Assembly: GCA_964525045.1 (NCBI GenBank)
Contig: CAZGFD010000017.1
Coordinates: forward strand, 1-64,000
DNA from: G020348185 sp964525045
Lineage (GTDB): Bacteria > Nitrospirota > Nitrospiria > Nitrospirales > UBA8639
Reading direction: 5' to 3'
DNA: 64,000 nucleotides
The notes under the pieces are model-generated. The model was not told where the DNA came from. It saw only the letters and a list, made by a program, of their open reading frames with translations, and did not search any database. Positions 26,030 to 34,666 of this stretch are shown here, piece after piece; position 1 is the first letter of the stretch, and the number at the start of each line of letters is the position of its first letter. A program made the position numbers and the translations under genes.

Positions 26030-27489
26030 TGGACACGATCCCTTTTCTGGCTATTCTCGTGCCCTTAGCCGGCGCTGTTTTGATCGGACTCACGGGCCAT
26101 TCTCCCAATGTACGGGAAACGATTACCCTCATCACCGCCGGTTCCTTGTTTTTTCTCGTGAGCCAGCTCCTTCCGGACCTCCTTCAGGGTGCTCGGCCGG
26201 GCTTCACGATTCTGACACCTGTGCCTGACCTTCCCCTCGCTCTGGAAGTAGAACCGCTCGGTATGTTGTTTGCGCTCATCGCGAGCTTCCTGTGGATCGT
26301 GACATCAATCTATTCAATTGGGTACATGCGTGGCCATCACGAACTCCATCAGACCCGTTTTTACGTCTGCTTTGCCATCGCCATCGCCAGTGCGATGGGC
26401 GTCGCCTTTGCCGGCAATATGTTCACGTTGTTTGTGTTTTACGAAACCTTGACGCTTTCCACTTATCCCCTGGTCACCCATTCAGGCACAGAGCAAGCCA
26501 AAAAGGCCGGTCGGCTCTACCTGGGCCTTCTCCTTTTCACTTCAATCGGGCTTCAGTTAGTGGCCATTATTTGGACCTGGGTCTTAGCCGGCACCTTGGA
26601 TTTCACGCAAGGGGGCATACTCGACGGGAAGGCGTCCTCCACGGTCATCAGTGTTCTGTTTGTTTTATATATTCTGGGAATTGGTAAAGCCGCGTTGATG
26701 CCCCTTCATCGTTGGCTGCCTGCTGCCATGGTCGCTCCTACACCGGTAAGTGCCCTCCTGCATGCCGTGGCCGTCGTGAAAGCCGGGGTCTTTACCATCC
26801 TAAAGGTCTGCGTCTATATTTTCGGACTCGATCTCTTAAGCCAGATCGGTTCCCGCCCATGGATTCTGTATCTGGCGGGAATTACGATCGTCGTGGCATC
26901 CTTGATTGCCATGACCAAGGATAATCTCAAAGCCCGGTTGGCCTACTCGACGATTAGCCAGTTGTCTTATGTGATATTGGGAGCGTTGTTGGCCAATGCA
27001 TGGGGTGTCATCGGAAGCGGTATGCATATTGCCATGCATGCCTTTGGCAAAATTACTTTATTTTTCGGCGCTGGGGCCATCATGGTGGCCGCGCACAAAA
27101 CCGAAATCAGTGATATGGATGGAATCGGCCGAGCCATGCCGGTCACCATGCTGGCTTTTCTTATCGGATGTCTGAGCGTCATCGGTCTTCCGCCGATGGG
27201 GGGCATGTGGAGCAAATGGTATCTGGCGCTCGGCACCCTGGAAGCTCAACAGATCCCCTTATTAGGGGTGCTGCTGCTAAGTGCCCTCCTCAACATTGCC
27301 TATCTGCTGCCCATACCCGTTCGAGCGTTTTTCGGCAAGCCTAAAGATGAAAATGTCATCCAAGGAGTACAAGAAGCTCCTCTCCCTTGCTTAATTGCTC
27401 TCGTGATCACGTCCATTGGATGCCTAGTCTTATTCTTTGGATCTGACGGGGTCTATGCTTTGCTGAAATCAGCACTCTCTCTCAGTTAA
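26029..27489 (+). CDS. Second NuoL/M/N-type antiporter subunit
   Basis: A 486-aa paralogue of MrpD with the helix-5 Glu in FVFYETLTLSTYPLV and the helix-7 Lys in LGIGKAALMPLHRWLPAAM, followed by PTPVSALLHAVAVVKAG as in NuoL/MbhH. The start I use (26029, ATG overlapping the mrpD stop) gives a normal N-terminus. It supplies a second ion-translocation module, which in classical Mrp is the N-terminal part of MrpA. Confidence 0.9.
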   Translation: MDTIPFLAILVPLAGAVLIGLTGHSPNVRETITLITAGSLFFLVSQLLPDLLQGARPGFTILTPVPDLPLALEVEPLGMLFALIASFLWIVTSIYSIGYMRGHHELHQTRFYVCFAIAIASAMGVAFAGNMFTLFVFYETLTLSTYPLVTHSGTEQAKKAGRLYLGLLLFTSIGLQLVAIIWTWVLAGTLDFTQGGILDGKASSTVISVLFVLYILGIGKAALMPLHRWLPAAMVAPTPVSALLHAVAVVKAGVFTILKVCVYIFGLDLLSQIGSRPWILYLAGITIVVASLIAMTKDNLKARLAYSTISQLSYVILGALLANAWGVIGSGMHIAMHAFGKITLFFGAGAIMVAAHKTEISDMDGIGRAMPVTMLAFLIGCLSVIGLPPMGGMWSKWYLALGTLEAQQIPLLGVLLLSALLNIAYLLPIPVRAFFGKPKDENVIQGVQEAPLPCLIALVITSIGCLVLFFGSDGVYALLKSALSLS

Positions 27490-27500
27490 GGAGGAACACC

Positions 27501-27764
27501 ATGGAGAAAAAACCCCATCATCTCGATCCACCTGGACTATGGGACAATCCCAGAAACGTCAAAAAGCTTCTCTATGGTTTCTATATCATCTGTGCCGCCT
27601 TGTTTCTCGTAGATTTTTTCGTTCATCGGCACATGATGCACTCGTGGGAACACCTCTGGGGGTTTTACGCCATCTACGGGTGGGTGGCTTGTGTCATTTT
27701 AGTCTTGGTAGCCAAAGAACTTCGAAAAGTGTTGATGCGTCGGGAAGATTATTATGATCGGTGA
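27501..27764 (+). CDS. Small two-helix membrane protein of the antiporter operon
   Basis: An 87-aa protein with a hydrophilic N-terminus, two predicted membrane helices (about 24-41 and 51-71) and His-rich loop residues (FFVHRHMMHSWEHLWG). GGAGG lies well placed before the ATG. It overlaps the next gene by 11 bases. I do not recognise a named family. Its fixed place between two channel subunits suggests an accessory subunit, and the His cluster could bind a metal or protons. Confidence 0.8.
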   Translation: MEKKPHHLDPPGLWDNPRNVKKLLYGFYIICAALFLVDFFVHRHMMHSWEHLWGFYAIYGWVACVILVLVAKELRKVLMRREDYYDR

Positions 27765-29451
27765 TATTCCCCCGTTTGCGTTTTTTTTCATAGGGGCACT
27801 GCTCCTCCCCTTCTTTCGCGGTTGGAGTCGTCCGGTCATGTTGTGCCTGATCCCGGTGGCCGGGGCTTTCAATCTTCTTCATATGAGTGAAGGGATAATG
27901 TGGAATCTCACCCTATTTTCCTACCAACTGACCCCCCTGCGAGTTGATCGGCTCAGTCTCCTGTTCGGGTATCTTTTTCATCTTGCCGCCTTCCTCGGTA
28001 TCGTCTTCTCTCTCCATCTAAAAGAAACGAGTCAACACGTTGTCGGACTTCTCTATGCGGGCAGTGCCATCGGTGCGGTGTTTGCGGGTGATCTGATCAC
28101 TCTTTTTGTGTTTTGGGAACTCTTGGCGATTTCTTCCGTCTTTTTCATCTGGGCCAGAAGAAGCCCGAAGGCGATTCAATCAGGATTTCGCTATTTGATC
28201 TTTCAGATTCTCTCAGGCCTGCTCCTCTTTGTGGGGATTCTCATACACGGGCGGGAGTTCCAGTCCGTTTCCTTCGATGTCATCAGTTGGAATGAAACGG
28301 CGGCCTGGTTGTTCTTTATCGCCTTTGGGATCAAGGCGGCCTTCCCGCTCCTTCATAACTGGCTTACGGATGCCTATCCGGAAGCCACTCCGACAGGCAC
28401 CGTGTTTCTGAGCGCCTTTACCACCAAAGTGTCCATTTACTGTCTCGCCCGGGCTTTTCCCGGAACAGAAATGCTGATTTATATCGGGATGGCCATGACG
28501 TGTTTTCCCATTTTCTATGCAGTCATTGAAAATGATTTACGGCGAGTGTTGGCCTACAGCATGATTAACCAATTGGGGTTCATGGTCTGCGGAATAGGCT
28601 TGGGAACTGCCCTAGCCATTAACGGCGCCGTTTCCCACGCGTTTAACGATGTGATCTTCAAAGGATTGCTGTTTATGACGATGGGCTCCGTCTTGCATAT
28701 GACCGGTCGAATGAATGGGTCGGATTTGGGCGGTTTGTATAAAACCATGCCGTGGACCACAGGGTTCTGTATTGTCGGAGCCTGTTCTATATCTGCCTTC
28801 CCGCTCTTTAGCGGATTTGTCAGTAAATCGATGGTGATGACGGCCGCCTTGGAGCAAGGGTATGGCTGGGTATGGATTGCTCTTCTCTTCGCCTCCGCGG
28901 GAGTGTTTCATCATGCGGGAATCAAAATTCCCTTTTTCGCCTTTTTCGCGCATGATTCCGGGATCCGCGTAAAAGATCCTCCAATAAACATGCTGATCGC
29001 CATGGGGCTCTCTGCGGTGTTATGCGTGTTCATCGGAAGCTATCCATGGCTGCTGTACAGCCTGTTGCCAATGCCTGTGGATTATGTCCCTTATGACCTG
29101 ACTCATGTTCTCACTCAAACCCAATTGCTCTTTTTCTCGGCTCTGGCATTTTGTTGGTTAAAACTGCGGGGACTGTATCCGCCCGAGTTACCATCGGTGA
29201 ATTTAGATGTCGAGTGGGTATACCGGAAATTAGGGTCTCAAATAATCGACAAGTCAGTCGGCGTTCTCCAATTAATGAGAAACCAAGTTCAAAGTCAGTA
29301 TTCTCACGCTCGGGCCTATTATCAATCGCATGAAGAGGCCTACCGTTCGCTGATTATGAGATGGTTCCACCACCCCTGGCCCACAGGGCTGATGACTCTG
29401 TGGGCTGTGGGCTTACTGGGAATTATTTTATTCTCTTACTATTTCTATTAA
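27754..29451 (+). CDS. Third NuoL/M/N-type antiporter subunit
   Basis: A 565-aa protein with the helix-5 Glu in LFVFWELLAISSVFFIWA and the helix-7 Lys in FGIKAAFPLLHNWLTDAYPE. A soluble or amphipathic segment of about 70 residues near the C-terminus (VNLDVEWVYRKLGSQ onward) precedes a final helix, reminiscent of the lateral extension of NuoL-like subunits. It ends the operon. With three channel subunits, the complex resembles complex I membrane arms or Mbh/Mrp group systems more than the two-channel Mrp. Confidence 0.9.
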   Translation: MIGDIPPFAFFFIGALLLPFFRGWSRPVMLCLIPVAGAFNLLHMSEGIMWNLTLFSYQLTPLRVDRLSLLFGYLFHLAAFLGIVFSLHLKETSQHVVGLLYAGSAIGAVFAGDLITLFVFWELLAISSVFFIWARRSPKAIQSGFRYLIFQILSGLLLFVGILIHGREFQSVSFDVISWNETAAWLFFIAFGIKAAFPLLHNWLTDAYPEATPTGTVFLSAFTTKVSIYCLARAFPGTEMLIYIGMAMTCFPIFYAVIENDLRRVLAYSMINQLGFMVCGIGLGTALAINGAVSHAFNDVIFKGLLFMTMGSVLHMTGRMNGSDLGGLYKTMPWTTGFCIVGACSISAFPLFSGFVSKSMVMTAALEQGYGWVWIALLFASAGVFHHAGIKIPFFAFFAHDSGIRVKDPPINMLIAMGLSAVLCVFIGSYPWLLYSLLPMPVDYVPYDLTHVLTQTQLLFFSALAFCWLKLRGLYPPELPSVNLDVEWVYRKLGSQIIDKSVGVLQLMRNQVQSQYSHARAYYQSHEEAYRSLIMRWFHHPWPTGLMTLWAVGLLGIILFSYYFY

Positions 29452-29583
29452 CCTTTCATTTGCTGACGAGACTTTGGGTACATGGTCTCATGTTGCGAGA
29501 AGATTCCTCTCTTGCTAATCTTCCCCCACTTATTCCAACATGTTGAATGGGTTTAAAGGAAGGTTCCACTAAAGGAGGCCAAA

Positions 29584-30027
29584 ATGGTAGTACGTGACGT
29601 GATGTCAACTGGCGTGCTCACCGCCAAAAAAACTGATACCCTGCGGTCCGTGGTCATCAAGATGCTGAGTCGCCATTGTGGCGCCATTCCCGTGGTGGAG
29701 GATGACGGAAAATTAATCGGGTTAGTCGCGGTTCGGGACGTCATGATTCCTTTGTATCCCAAATATGGAGATTATGTTCATGATAATGTTCATAGCCGCG
29801 ACTTTGTGGAAATGGAGGAAGGATTCCCCAGTGTCCTCAAAAAGACCGTCGGAGACGTAATGAGTCACAATCCCCTGACCGTCTCTCCCGATGACCCCAT
29901 TTTAGAAGCCGCCTCCTACATGGGACTGAAACATTTCCGCCGTATCCCGGTCGTCGAAGATGGGAAACTCGTCGGCATGGTCAGTATCGGGGATATTAAC
30001 CGGGGACTCTTCTTTAATCAGAGTTGA
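29584..30027 (+). CDS. CBS-pair protein
   Basis: A 147-aa protein formed by two CBS motifs (about 5-60 with IPVVEDDGKLIGLVAVRDV, and 82-140 with IPVVEDGKLVGMVSIGDI). A linker of about 20 residues separates them. It follows the antiporter operon by 132 bp with its own AAAGGAGG ribosome-binding site. It is a different subtype from the CBS proteins at 16260 and 59580. A role in sensing adenine nucleotides for a neighbour is possible but not shown. Confidence 0.9.
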   Translation: MVVRDVMSTGVLTAKKTDTLRSVVIKMLSRHCGAIPVVEDDGKLIGLVAVRDVMIPLYPKYGDYVHDNVHSRDFVEMEEGFPSVLKKTVGDVMSHNPLTVSPDDPILEAASYMGLKHFRRIPVVEDGKLVGMVSIGDINRGLFFNQS

Positions 30028-30077
30028 TCGGGTTAAGGACCAGGTAAAAGTAATCTTTCCAGACATGGGAATACTCT

Positions 30078-30117
30078 TGTAGGAAAGAAGGCCCTTACGA
30101 CCGCCCACTTTCCTACA
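30078..30117 (+). other. Long-loop hairpin between CBS and SYLF genes
   Basis: TGTAGGAAAG (30078-30087) pairs perfectly with CTTTCCTACA (30108-30117) around a 20-nt loop. No T-run follows, so it may be an RNA structure or a protein site rather than a simple terminator. Confidence 0.45.
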
Positions 30118-30172
30118 GATTGGCAGCCAACTTCTTTTACTTCCATCGTTACGATTCAAAATCATTGTAACT

Positions 30173-30202
30173 TTGTTTTTCCGGTTCCTTTTAGAGTACA
30201 AT
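30173..30202 (+). promoter_or_regulatory. Possible sigma70 promoter for the SYLF gene
   Basis: TTGTTT, an 18-nt spacer and TACAAT resemble a -35/-10 pair. Transcription would begin near 30209, about 140 nt before the gene. The -35 box is weak. Confidence 0.35.
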
Positions 30203-30210
30203 GAGTAGGC

Positions 30211-30239
30211 TTGGGGGACTAGTGTCCCCAAAATTTTTT
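30211..30239 (+). terminator. Terminator-like hairpin in the SYLF leader
   Basis: TTGGGG (30211-30216) pairs with CCCCAA (30226-30231) and is followed by AATTTTTT. It starts only a few bases after the possible transcription start, and TTGGGGA recurs at 30241 just after it. It may be an attenuator or the terminator of upstream transcripts. Confidence 0.4.
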
Positions 30240-30346
30240 CTTGGGGAGAACGTAGCAAAGTCACGGTAGCCTACTTCTCTCAAAAAGGAAAAACTCCGCA
30301 CTCAAGGCAACACACCACTCGCTCAAAATTTAAGGAGGTATTGACG

Positions 30347-31039
30347 ATGCCAACCCCGAAAAATCGTACGACACGTTTCGTGAACATGTTTCTTATTCTC
30401 ATTTTGGGACTCTCACTGGCCCTAATCGGCAATCCGGCCTGGGCGGCCGGTGAAGAACAAATGATTGTCGATAAGTCGGAAATGGCCCTTCAGACCATTT
30501 ACAAGGAAAATGCGTGGTTCCGCGACCACGCCAAAGAGGCCAAAGCCATTTACATTGTTCCCTCCTTATTGAGAGGCGCGTTCATCTTTGGCGGCGCTGG
30601 AGGAAGCGGGGTATTAATTGTTAAAAAACCGGATGGAAGTTGGTCTGAACCGGGCTTTTACACCATGGGCTCTGCCAGCTTTGGGTTACAGATCGGCGCA
30701 GATGCTTCTGAGATTGTCGTCGTTGTTCGAACCCAACGGGGGCTGGAAGCCTTTTATTCTACCGATTTTCGGTTTGGGGGCGACCTAAGCGTTGCGGTCG
30801 GACCTTCGGGTGCAGGTGCTCGCGGAGGAGGCTTAAAAGGAGATTTCGTCTCCTTTGCCAAATCCAAAGGAGCGTATGCCGGGGTATCCATCGATGGGCA
30901 AGGCGTTGCCACTTCGGATACCGCTAATATGAATTACTATGGCAAACCTGTTCGCCCCACCGATATTTTCGTGAAGGGAACCGTCTCCAACCCCGGGTCC
31001 AAATCCCTTCGGGGGACAGCTGATAAGTTATTGAAGTAA
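30347..31039 (+). CDS. SYLF-domain (Ysc84-like) secreted protein
   Basis: A 230-aa protein with a signal peptide (cleavage near NPAWAA). The SYLF/DUF500 lipid-binding domain follows, seen in KAIYIVPSLLRGAFIFGGAG, in GSGVLIVKK and in the glycine-rich end (SGAGARGGGLKGDFVSFAKSKG). Bacterial members are periplasmic or outer-membrane associated and of unclear role; eukaryotic ones bind phosphoinositides. AAGGAGG lies 8 nt before the ATG. A strong terminator closes the gene, so it is a single-gene unit. Confidence 0.9.
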   Translation: MPTPKNRTTRFVNMFLILILGLSLALIGNPAWAAGEEQMIVDKSEMALQTIYKENAWFRDHAKEAKAIYIVPSLLRGAFIFGGAGGSGVLIVKKPDGSWSEPGFYTMGSASFGLQIGADASEIVVVVRTQRGLEAFYSTDFRFGGDLSVAVGPSGAGARGGGLKGDFVSFAKSKGAYAGVSIDGQGVATSDTANMNYYGKPVRPTDIFVKGTVSNPGSKSLRGTADKLLK

Positions 31040-31077
31040 TATACCCGATGCAGGCGATGGCTTGAATACCCTTGAAC

Positions 31078-31115
31078 AAGGGGATGGCTTCTAAAGCCAT
31101 CCCCTTTTTTATTTT
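31078..31115 (+). terminator. Strong rho-independent terminator
   Basis: A perfect 13-bp stem (31078-31090 with 31094-31106) with the 3-nt loop CTA runs into TTTTTTATTTT. It ends the SYLF gene. Confidence 0.93.
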
Positions 31116-31347
31116 GCCAAATCTGGAATATCGCGGGGGTTGGAAATGGATAAACCCATCATAATAATCGGTCGTTGGCAATGATTTTTTTGTGATGCTA
31201 TGGTGAAAGATAATGGATAATGACTCTTTGATTCGATTGAATGAGTCCCGCCTCACATCCCCCAACCCCGAATCCCTTTGTGTCCAATGACCGGAGGTTC
31301 ACGGGTAAATGAAGAATCCCAAAATCAAATCTAAAGGAGGGTAAAAT

Positions 31348-31827
31348 ATGAAAGGGCAACGCTGGTGCGCATCAGTTGTTGGAATTGTTTTTCTTCTGAG
31401 CATGGGTGGACCGGGTTTCGGAAAATTGATGGTGTTTCCCAAACAAGGCCAATCCAAGGAACAACAAGAACAGGATGAATTTTCCTGCTACAAGTGGGCT
31501 GTCGAACAAACAGGCATTGATCCCCGACAGGGGGGGGCGCCCTCGGCATCGGCCCAACAAGAAGCTCCCCTCGGGGGAGCGGCAAGAGGAGCGGGGAAAG
31601 GCGCAGCCCTCGGCGCCATTGGTGGAGCAGTTGCCGGCGATGCCGGGAAAGGGGCCGCAGTTGGCGCGGCGGTTGGTGGAGCCGGAGGCGCCCTGGGAAG
31701 TCGACGCCGCAACCGCCATCGGGAAGCCGCAGCCCAACAACAAGCCCAACAGCAGCAGAACGCTATGGCTGAATATGATAGAGCCTGGGGTTTGTGTATG
31801 AAGGGGAAAGGTTACGAAGTCGGCTGA
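31348..31827 (+). CDS. Glycine-zipper (YMGG-like) secreted protein
   Basis: A 159-aa protein with a signal peptide-like N-terminus. A long glycine-zipper segment (about 80-125: repeated GAAxGA, GGAVAGDAGKGAAVGAAVGG) is followed by an Arg patch, a Gln-rich run and a C-terminal YDRAWGLCMKGKGYEV motif. Gly-zipper proteins insert into or line membranes. Two Cys residues, in FSCYKWA and GLCMKGKG, could form a disulfide. AAAGGAGG lies before the ATG. Confidence 0.85.
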   Translation: MKGQRWCASVVGIVFLLSMGGPGFGKLMVFPKQGQSKEQQEQDEFSCYKWAVEQTGIDPRQGGAPSASAQQEAPLGGAARGAGKGAALGAIGGAVAGDAGKGAAVGAAVGGAGGALGSRRRNRHREAAAQQQAQQQQNAMAEYDRAWGLCMKGKGYEVG

Positions 31828-31862
31828 CGTACCTTCAATCATCCTCTCCCCTAGCTTCGGGG

Positions 31863-31908
31863 AAGGTCCTCAAGAAAGTTTCCTGATGGAAATTCTTGGG
31901 GACCTTTC
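31863..31908 (+). terminator. Imperfect terminator hairpin
   Basis: AAGGTCC-TCAAGAA pairs with TTCTT-GGGGACCTTT across a TTTCC/GGAAA top, with a few mismatches. It lies 35 bp after the glycine-zipper gene. The poly-T tail is poor. Confidence 0.5.
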
Positions 31909-31959
31909 TGTTGATGAGCAACTTAATGTAAACAATTTACCATTTCTGAAATAAATATC

Positions 31960-32046
31960 AAATATCGAACACGGAATGTAGAATGTCGAAGGACAAGATT
32001 CGCAAGCCTTCATTATTCGATATTCCTTGTCCGAAATTGGATATTC
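31960..32046. repeat. Intergenic imperfect inverted repeat of GAATxTCGAA units
   Basis: The left arm (about 31961-31990) contains ATCGAACACGGAATGTAGAATGTCGAA. The right arm (about 32008-32046) reads in reverse as a related series with AATTTCGGACAAGGAATATCGAA. Several degenerate GAAT-TCGAA units make up both arms. This kind of dispersed intergenic repeat is seen in many environmental bacteria. No transposase is attached. Confidence 0.55.
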
Positions 32047-32122
32047 TCATTGAGTTGGGCCTACCCGTTAATGAAGGTTATAGCAATGCCGGTAGAATTC
32101 GGCCACCCAGAAAGCTCAACCC

Positions 32123-34483
32123 TTACAAAACCTTGAACAGGGCGTTAAATTCTCGCTGTGCGTCCTCGTCAGGTTTGGACTCCTCGAGGAGATTGGTTGT
32201 CAGCGTATAAATCGTTTCCAGGATCCGGGCAAGCCGTTCTGCCAAATCTTCCAGCGAGACTTTTTTCTCAAACTTCCCACCCCCCGCAATCCTCTTCAAC
32301 AGACCCGTAATCATTGTGGTGTCTTCCGCGAGCATCTGGCCAATCGTTGTCTGGGCTAAGTACCCCGTCTTGTTCGTAATCTGCTCCGGATCATTTGTGA
32401 GATCGGTCACCCAAGCTTTGTAAGACGACACCAGTTGCGGCGCCTTCTGGATATACACACCATTGTTTGAATCCATCATATAACTTCTAATATCGGCGTT
32501 CGCCGAACCGATAAACATATCAGGCCCGAAGACCATCACTTTGCTATGCAGGGACCGATCCGCTTTACTACTATCCTTCTCCGGGCTTTGATATTCGTAA
32601 TACGAAAACGTTGCCGCACGTTCTGGAGCCCGGTATTGTTGATAGTAGGTCAGAAGCGCTTTGGAGGAATATCTGGCGGCGAGGTTGATGATATTGAGAT
32701 CCGTCGTCTCGGGGGAATTCGTCACAATCCGAACGTGCACATGCCGGCAATCCATCTTGCCATCCACCATGTCCCCGATCAATTTCAACATATTGGAAGG
32801 CACGAACAAGTAAGCATTATGAAAGATGATTTCTTGCGGATGTTGCGCATCTGACATTCTGCACACATTTCGAATTGCCGTGAGCCAAAGATTGTGGATG
32901 TACTTGCCGGATTCCCCCTCAAGACCGTTCCGGGCCCCATAGGACCGAATTGGACGCTGGCCGTCCTCAGGACGCTCGAAGGGTAGGTTCTCGATGTAAT
33001 AGATTTCAGCCGTTGGATCGAGCGAAAAACTCGGGCTCCGCTCAGCGACATCTGATGGATGATATTCCTGGCGAAACGTCTCCACCTTGGCCAGCATGTC
33101 ATGGTAAAGCTGTTGAATGCGTTCATCCAGTTTTTTAGCCCCGGCAAATGTCCGTTCGTAGCAGGTCTGAAATTCCGGATCATCCTTCTCCGGATGTAGC
33201 AGCTCACAGGTGCCCTTGGCTTCTTTATGGGCCAGAAGGAATTCATTTGGGGCATGCTGGCGAATGTCCTGAAGCCCCGCCACCATTGGTGTAAAATTCC
33301 AGATTCGCTCAAATGTTTGACTCATTGCCGGCTCCTCAGCCTGCAATTGCGCATGGACATCAGTATCCATAAACAAGTACTTCCGGACTAATGGGGATGG
33401 ACTCATGTGATAGGAGTCCTCAATATTTCTTCCACCAATTTGAAACTCCCTCCCGTCGACAAGCAGGAGCTTATGATGCGTGAATTCAGTGAGATAGTCC
33501 CAATCTCTAAAGAATTTTTCCCTATCCGGCCTTTCACCAAATGGGAGATAGGCACGCAGGGCGTCATACAACGGATTCAGTTTTCCACCGAAAAGGGCAA
33601 AAGCCAGTTCTAATTTCAGCTTGGCAACCTTTTGTTGAAATTGTTCCGGATTACCGGAACGGGCCTCCCAAAAAACCCTTCCGGCTCGAATGGCCAAATC
33701 CATGTGTATCCCTTGTATTTTTTTCTCCTCCCCCGGGCCCGGACCCTCTTTGGTGTTTTGAGAGAGTTCAATTTTTTGTCCTTCCAGTATCGCGATGAGG
33801 GACACTTCAGGATTCTTGCCATAGAGTCCGCTCAGAAACATGCCCGACCCCCCGCTATTAAAGTTCGAGATATTTTGATAATCGTAAGGGAGGGTGGGAT
33901 CCGTGATTTCCTCTTCAAATAGGCGTTCAATTTCCTGGAACTTGGCTTCGCGGCAGCCGGTTAACTCCGGGGTGGACATGACCTTCTTGCACGACAACGT
34001 CAGATACACGGCATCTTTTATGATGTTTTTGGTCGGCCGGTTATAAAGCCGGACTTGGAGGGTGCCGATGCCTTGATTTCCGTAATGTTCCATCATGGAT
34101 AAAAAATCCAACCTCGGATAGTTGGTGGAATAATCCAGCAGTAACCGGACGTGGATCCCACTTCGCGCCGCTTCAATCAAAGCTTTTGTCAAAACGGCAG
34201 AGCTGTAATCATCCTGATAAATATAATAGATCAGATCAAGGCTGCGTTGTGCCCGGTTAATCATATCCAGTTTTGACTCAAACGCATCATCATTGTCGGT
34301 AAGCACCACCGCTTGTTTCGTGGGAAGTTGTGGGGTTGAGCTATTCAGGAGAAGGGTTTCCTTTGACAAAATATGTTTTGATGAACTTTCTGTACTAAGG
34401 TATTTTGTTTGGGCCGCCGGCGTGCAGGCATATAAAAGCAGTGGGAGAAGCCAAAGGAGGTATAACCGATTCAAGGTTTTCAT
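32123..34483 (-). CDS. Phospholipase-D-family lipoprotein
   Basis: A 786-aa protein with a lipoprotein signal (lipobox LLYAC) and two HKD motifs: HHKLLLVDG (about 337-346) and HSKVMVFG (about 645-655), each with the following GSAN or GGRN element. Both are needed for one active site, so a phosphodiesterase or phospholipid-synthase-like activity is expected, in the outer membrane or periplasm. It is much longer than cardiolipin synthases; the middle (about 190-320 and 360-560) has no domain I recognise. Its 3' end overlaps an unlikely open frame on the other strand that I reject. Confidence 0.9.
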   Translation of the reverse strand: MKTLNRLYLLWLLPLLLYACTPAAQTKYLSTESSSKHILSKETLLLNSSTPQLPTKQAVVLTDNDDAFESKLDMINRAQRSLDLIYYIYQDDYSSAVLTKALIEAARSGIHVRLLLDYSTNYPRLDFLSMMEHYGNQGIGTLQVRLYNRPTKNIIKDAVYLTLSCKKVMSTPELTGCREAKFQEIERLFEEEITDPTLPYDYQNISNFNSGGSGMFLSGLYGKNPEVSLIAILEGQKIELSQNTKEGPGPGEEKKIQGIHMDLAIRAGRVFWEARSGNPEQFQQKVAKLKLELAFALFGGKLNPLYDALRAYLPFGERPDREKFFRDWDYLTEFTHHKLLLVDGREFQIGGRNIEDSYHMSPSPLVRKYLFMDTDVHAQLQAEEPAMSQTFERIWNFTPMVAGLQDIRQHAPNEFLLAHKEAKGTCELLHPEKDDPEFQTCYERTFAGAKKLDERIQQLYHDMLAKVETFRQEYHPSDVAERSPSFSLDPTAEIYYIENLPFERPEDGQRPIRSYGARNGLEGESGKYIHNLWLTAIRNVCRMSDAQHPQEIIFHNAYLFVPSNMLKLIGDMVDGKMDCRHVHVRIVTNSPETTDLNIINLAARYSSKALLTYYQQYRAPERAATFSYYEYQSPEKDSSKADRSLHSKVMVFGPDMFIGSANADIRSYMMDSNNGVYIQKAPQLVSSYKAWVTDLTNDPEQITNKTGYLAQTTIGQMLAEDTTMITGLLKRIAGGGKFEKKVSLEDLAERLARILETIYTLTTNLLEESKPDEDAQREFNALFKVL

Positions 34484-34666
34484 ATTGATCCCATGGGTTT
34501 GGGGGGCCAGAAGAATGCAACCCTATACGTGGAAATGACAAAGACCTTATATCATAAAAATTCTTTCGTAAACAGCAAGGACAACCAATCTACCAACTTC
34601 ATTTCCCTCATCTGGGAGGGGAAAGGAAAATGTGTTCCAAGATTTTTTTTCATGCCTTCCCGTTCC

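Noticed and set aside
29480..29510. TGGTCTCATGTTGC upstream of the CBS gene at 29584
   Set aside because: GG to GC spacing is 9 rather than 10, so it should not bind sigma54 well.
31984..32210. 75-aa frame beginning MSKDKIRKPSLF
   Set aside because: It lies in an intergenic repeat and runs antisense into the phospholipase gene. No ribosome-binding site precedes it.
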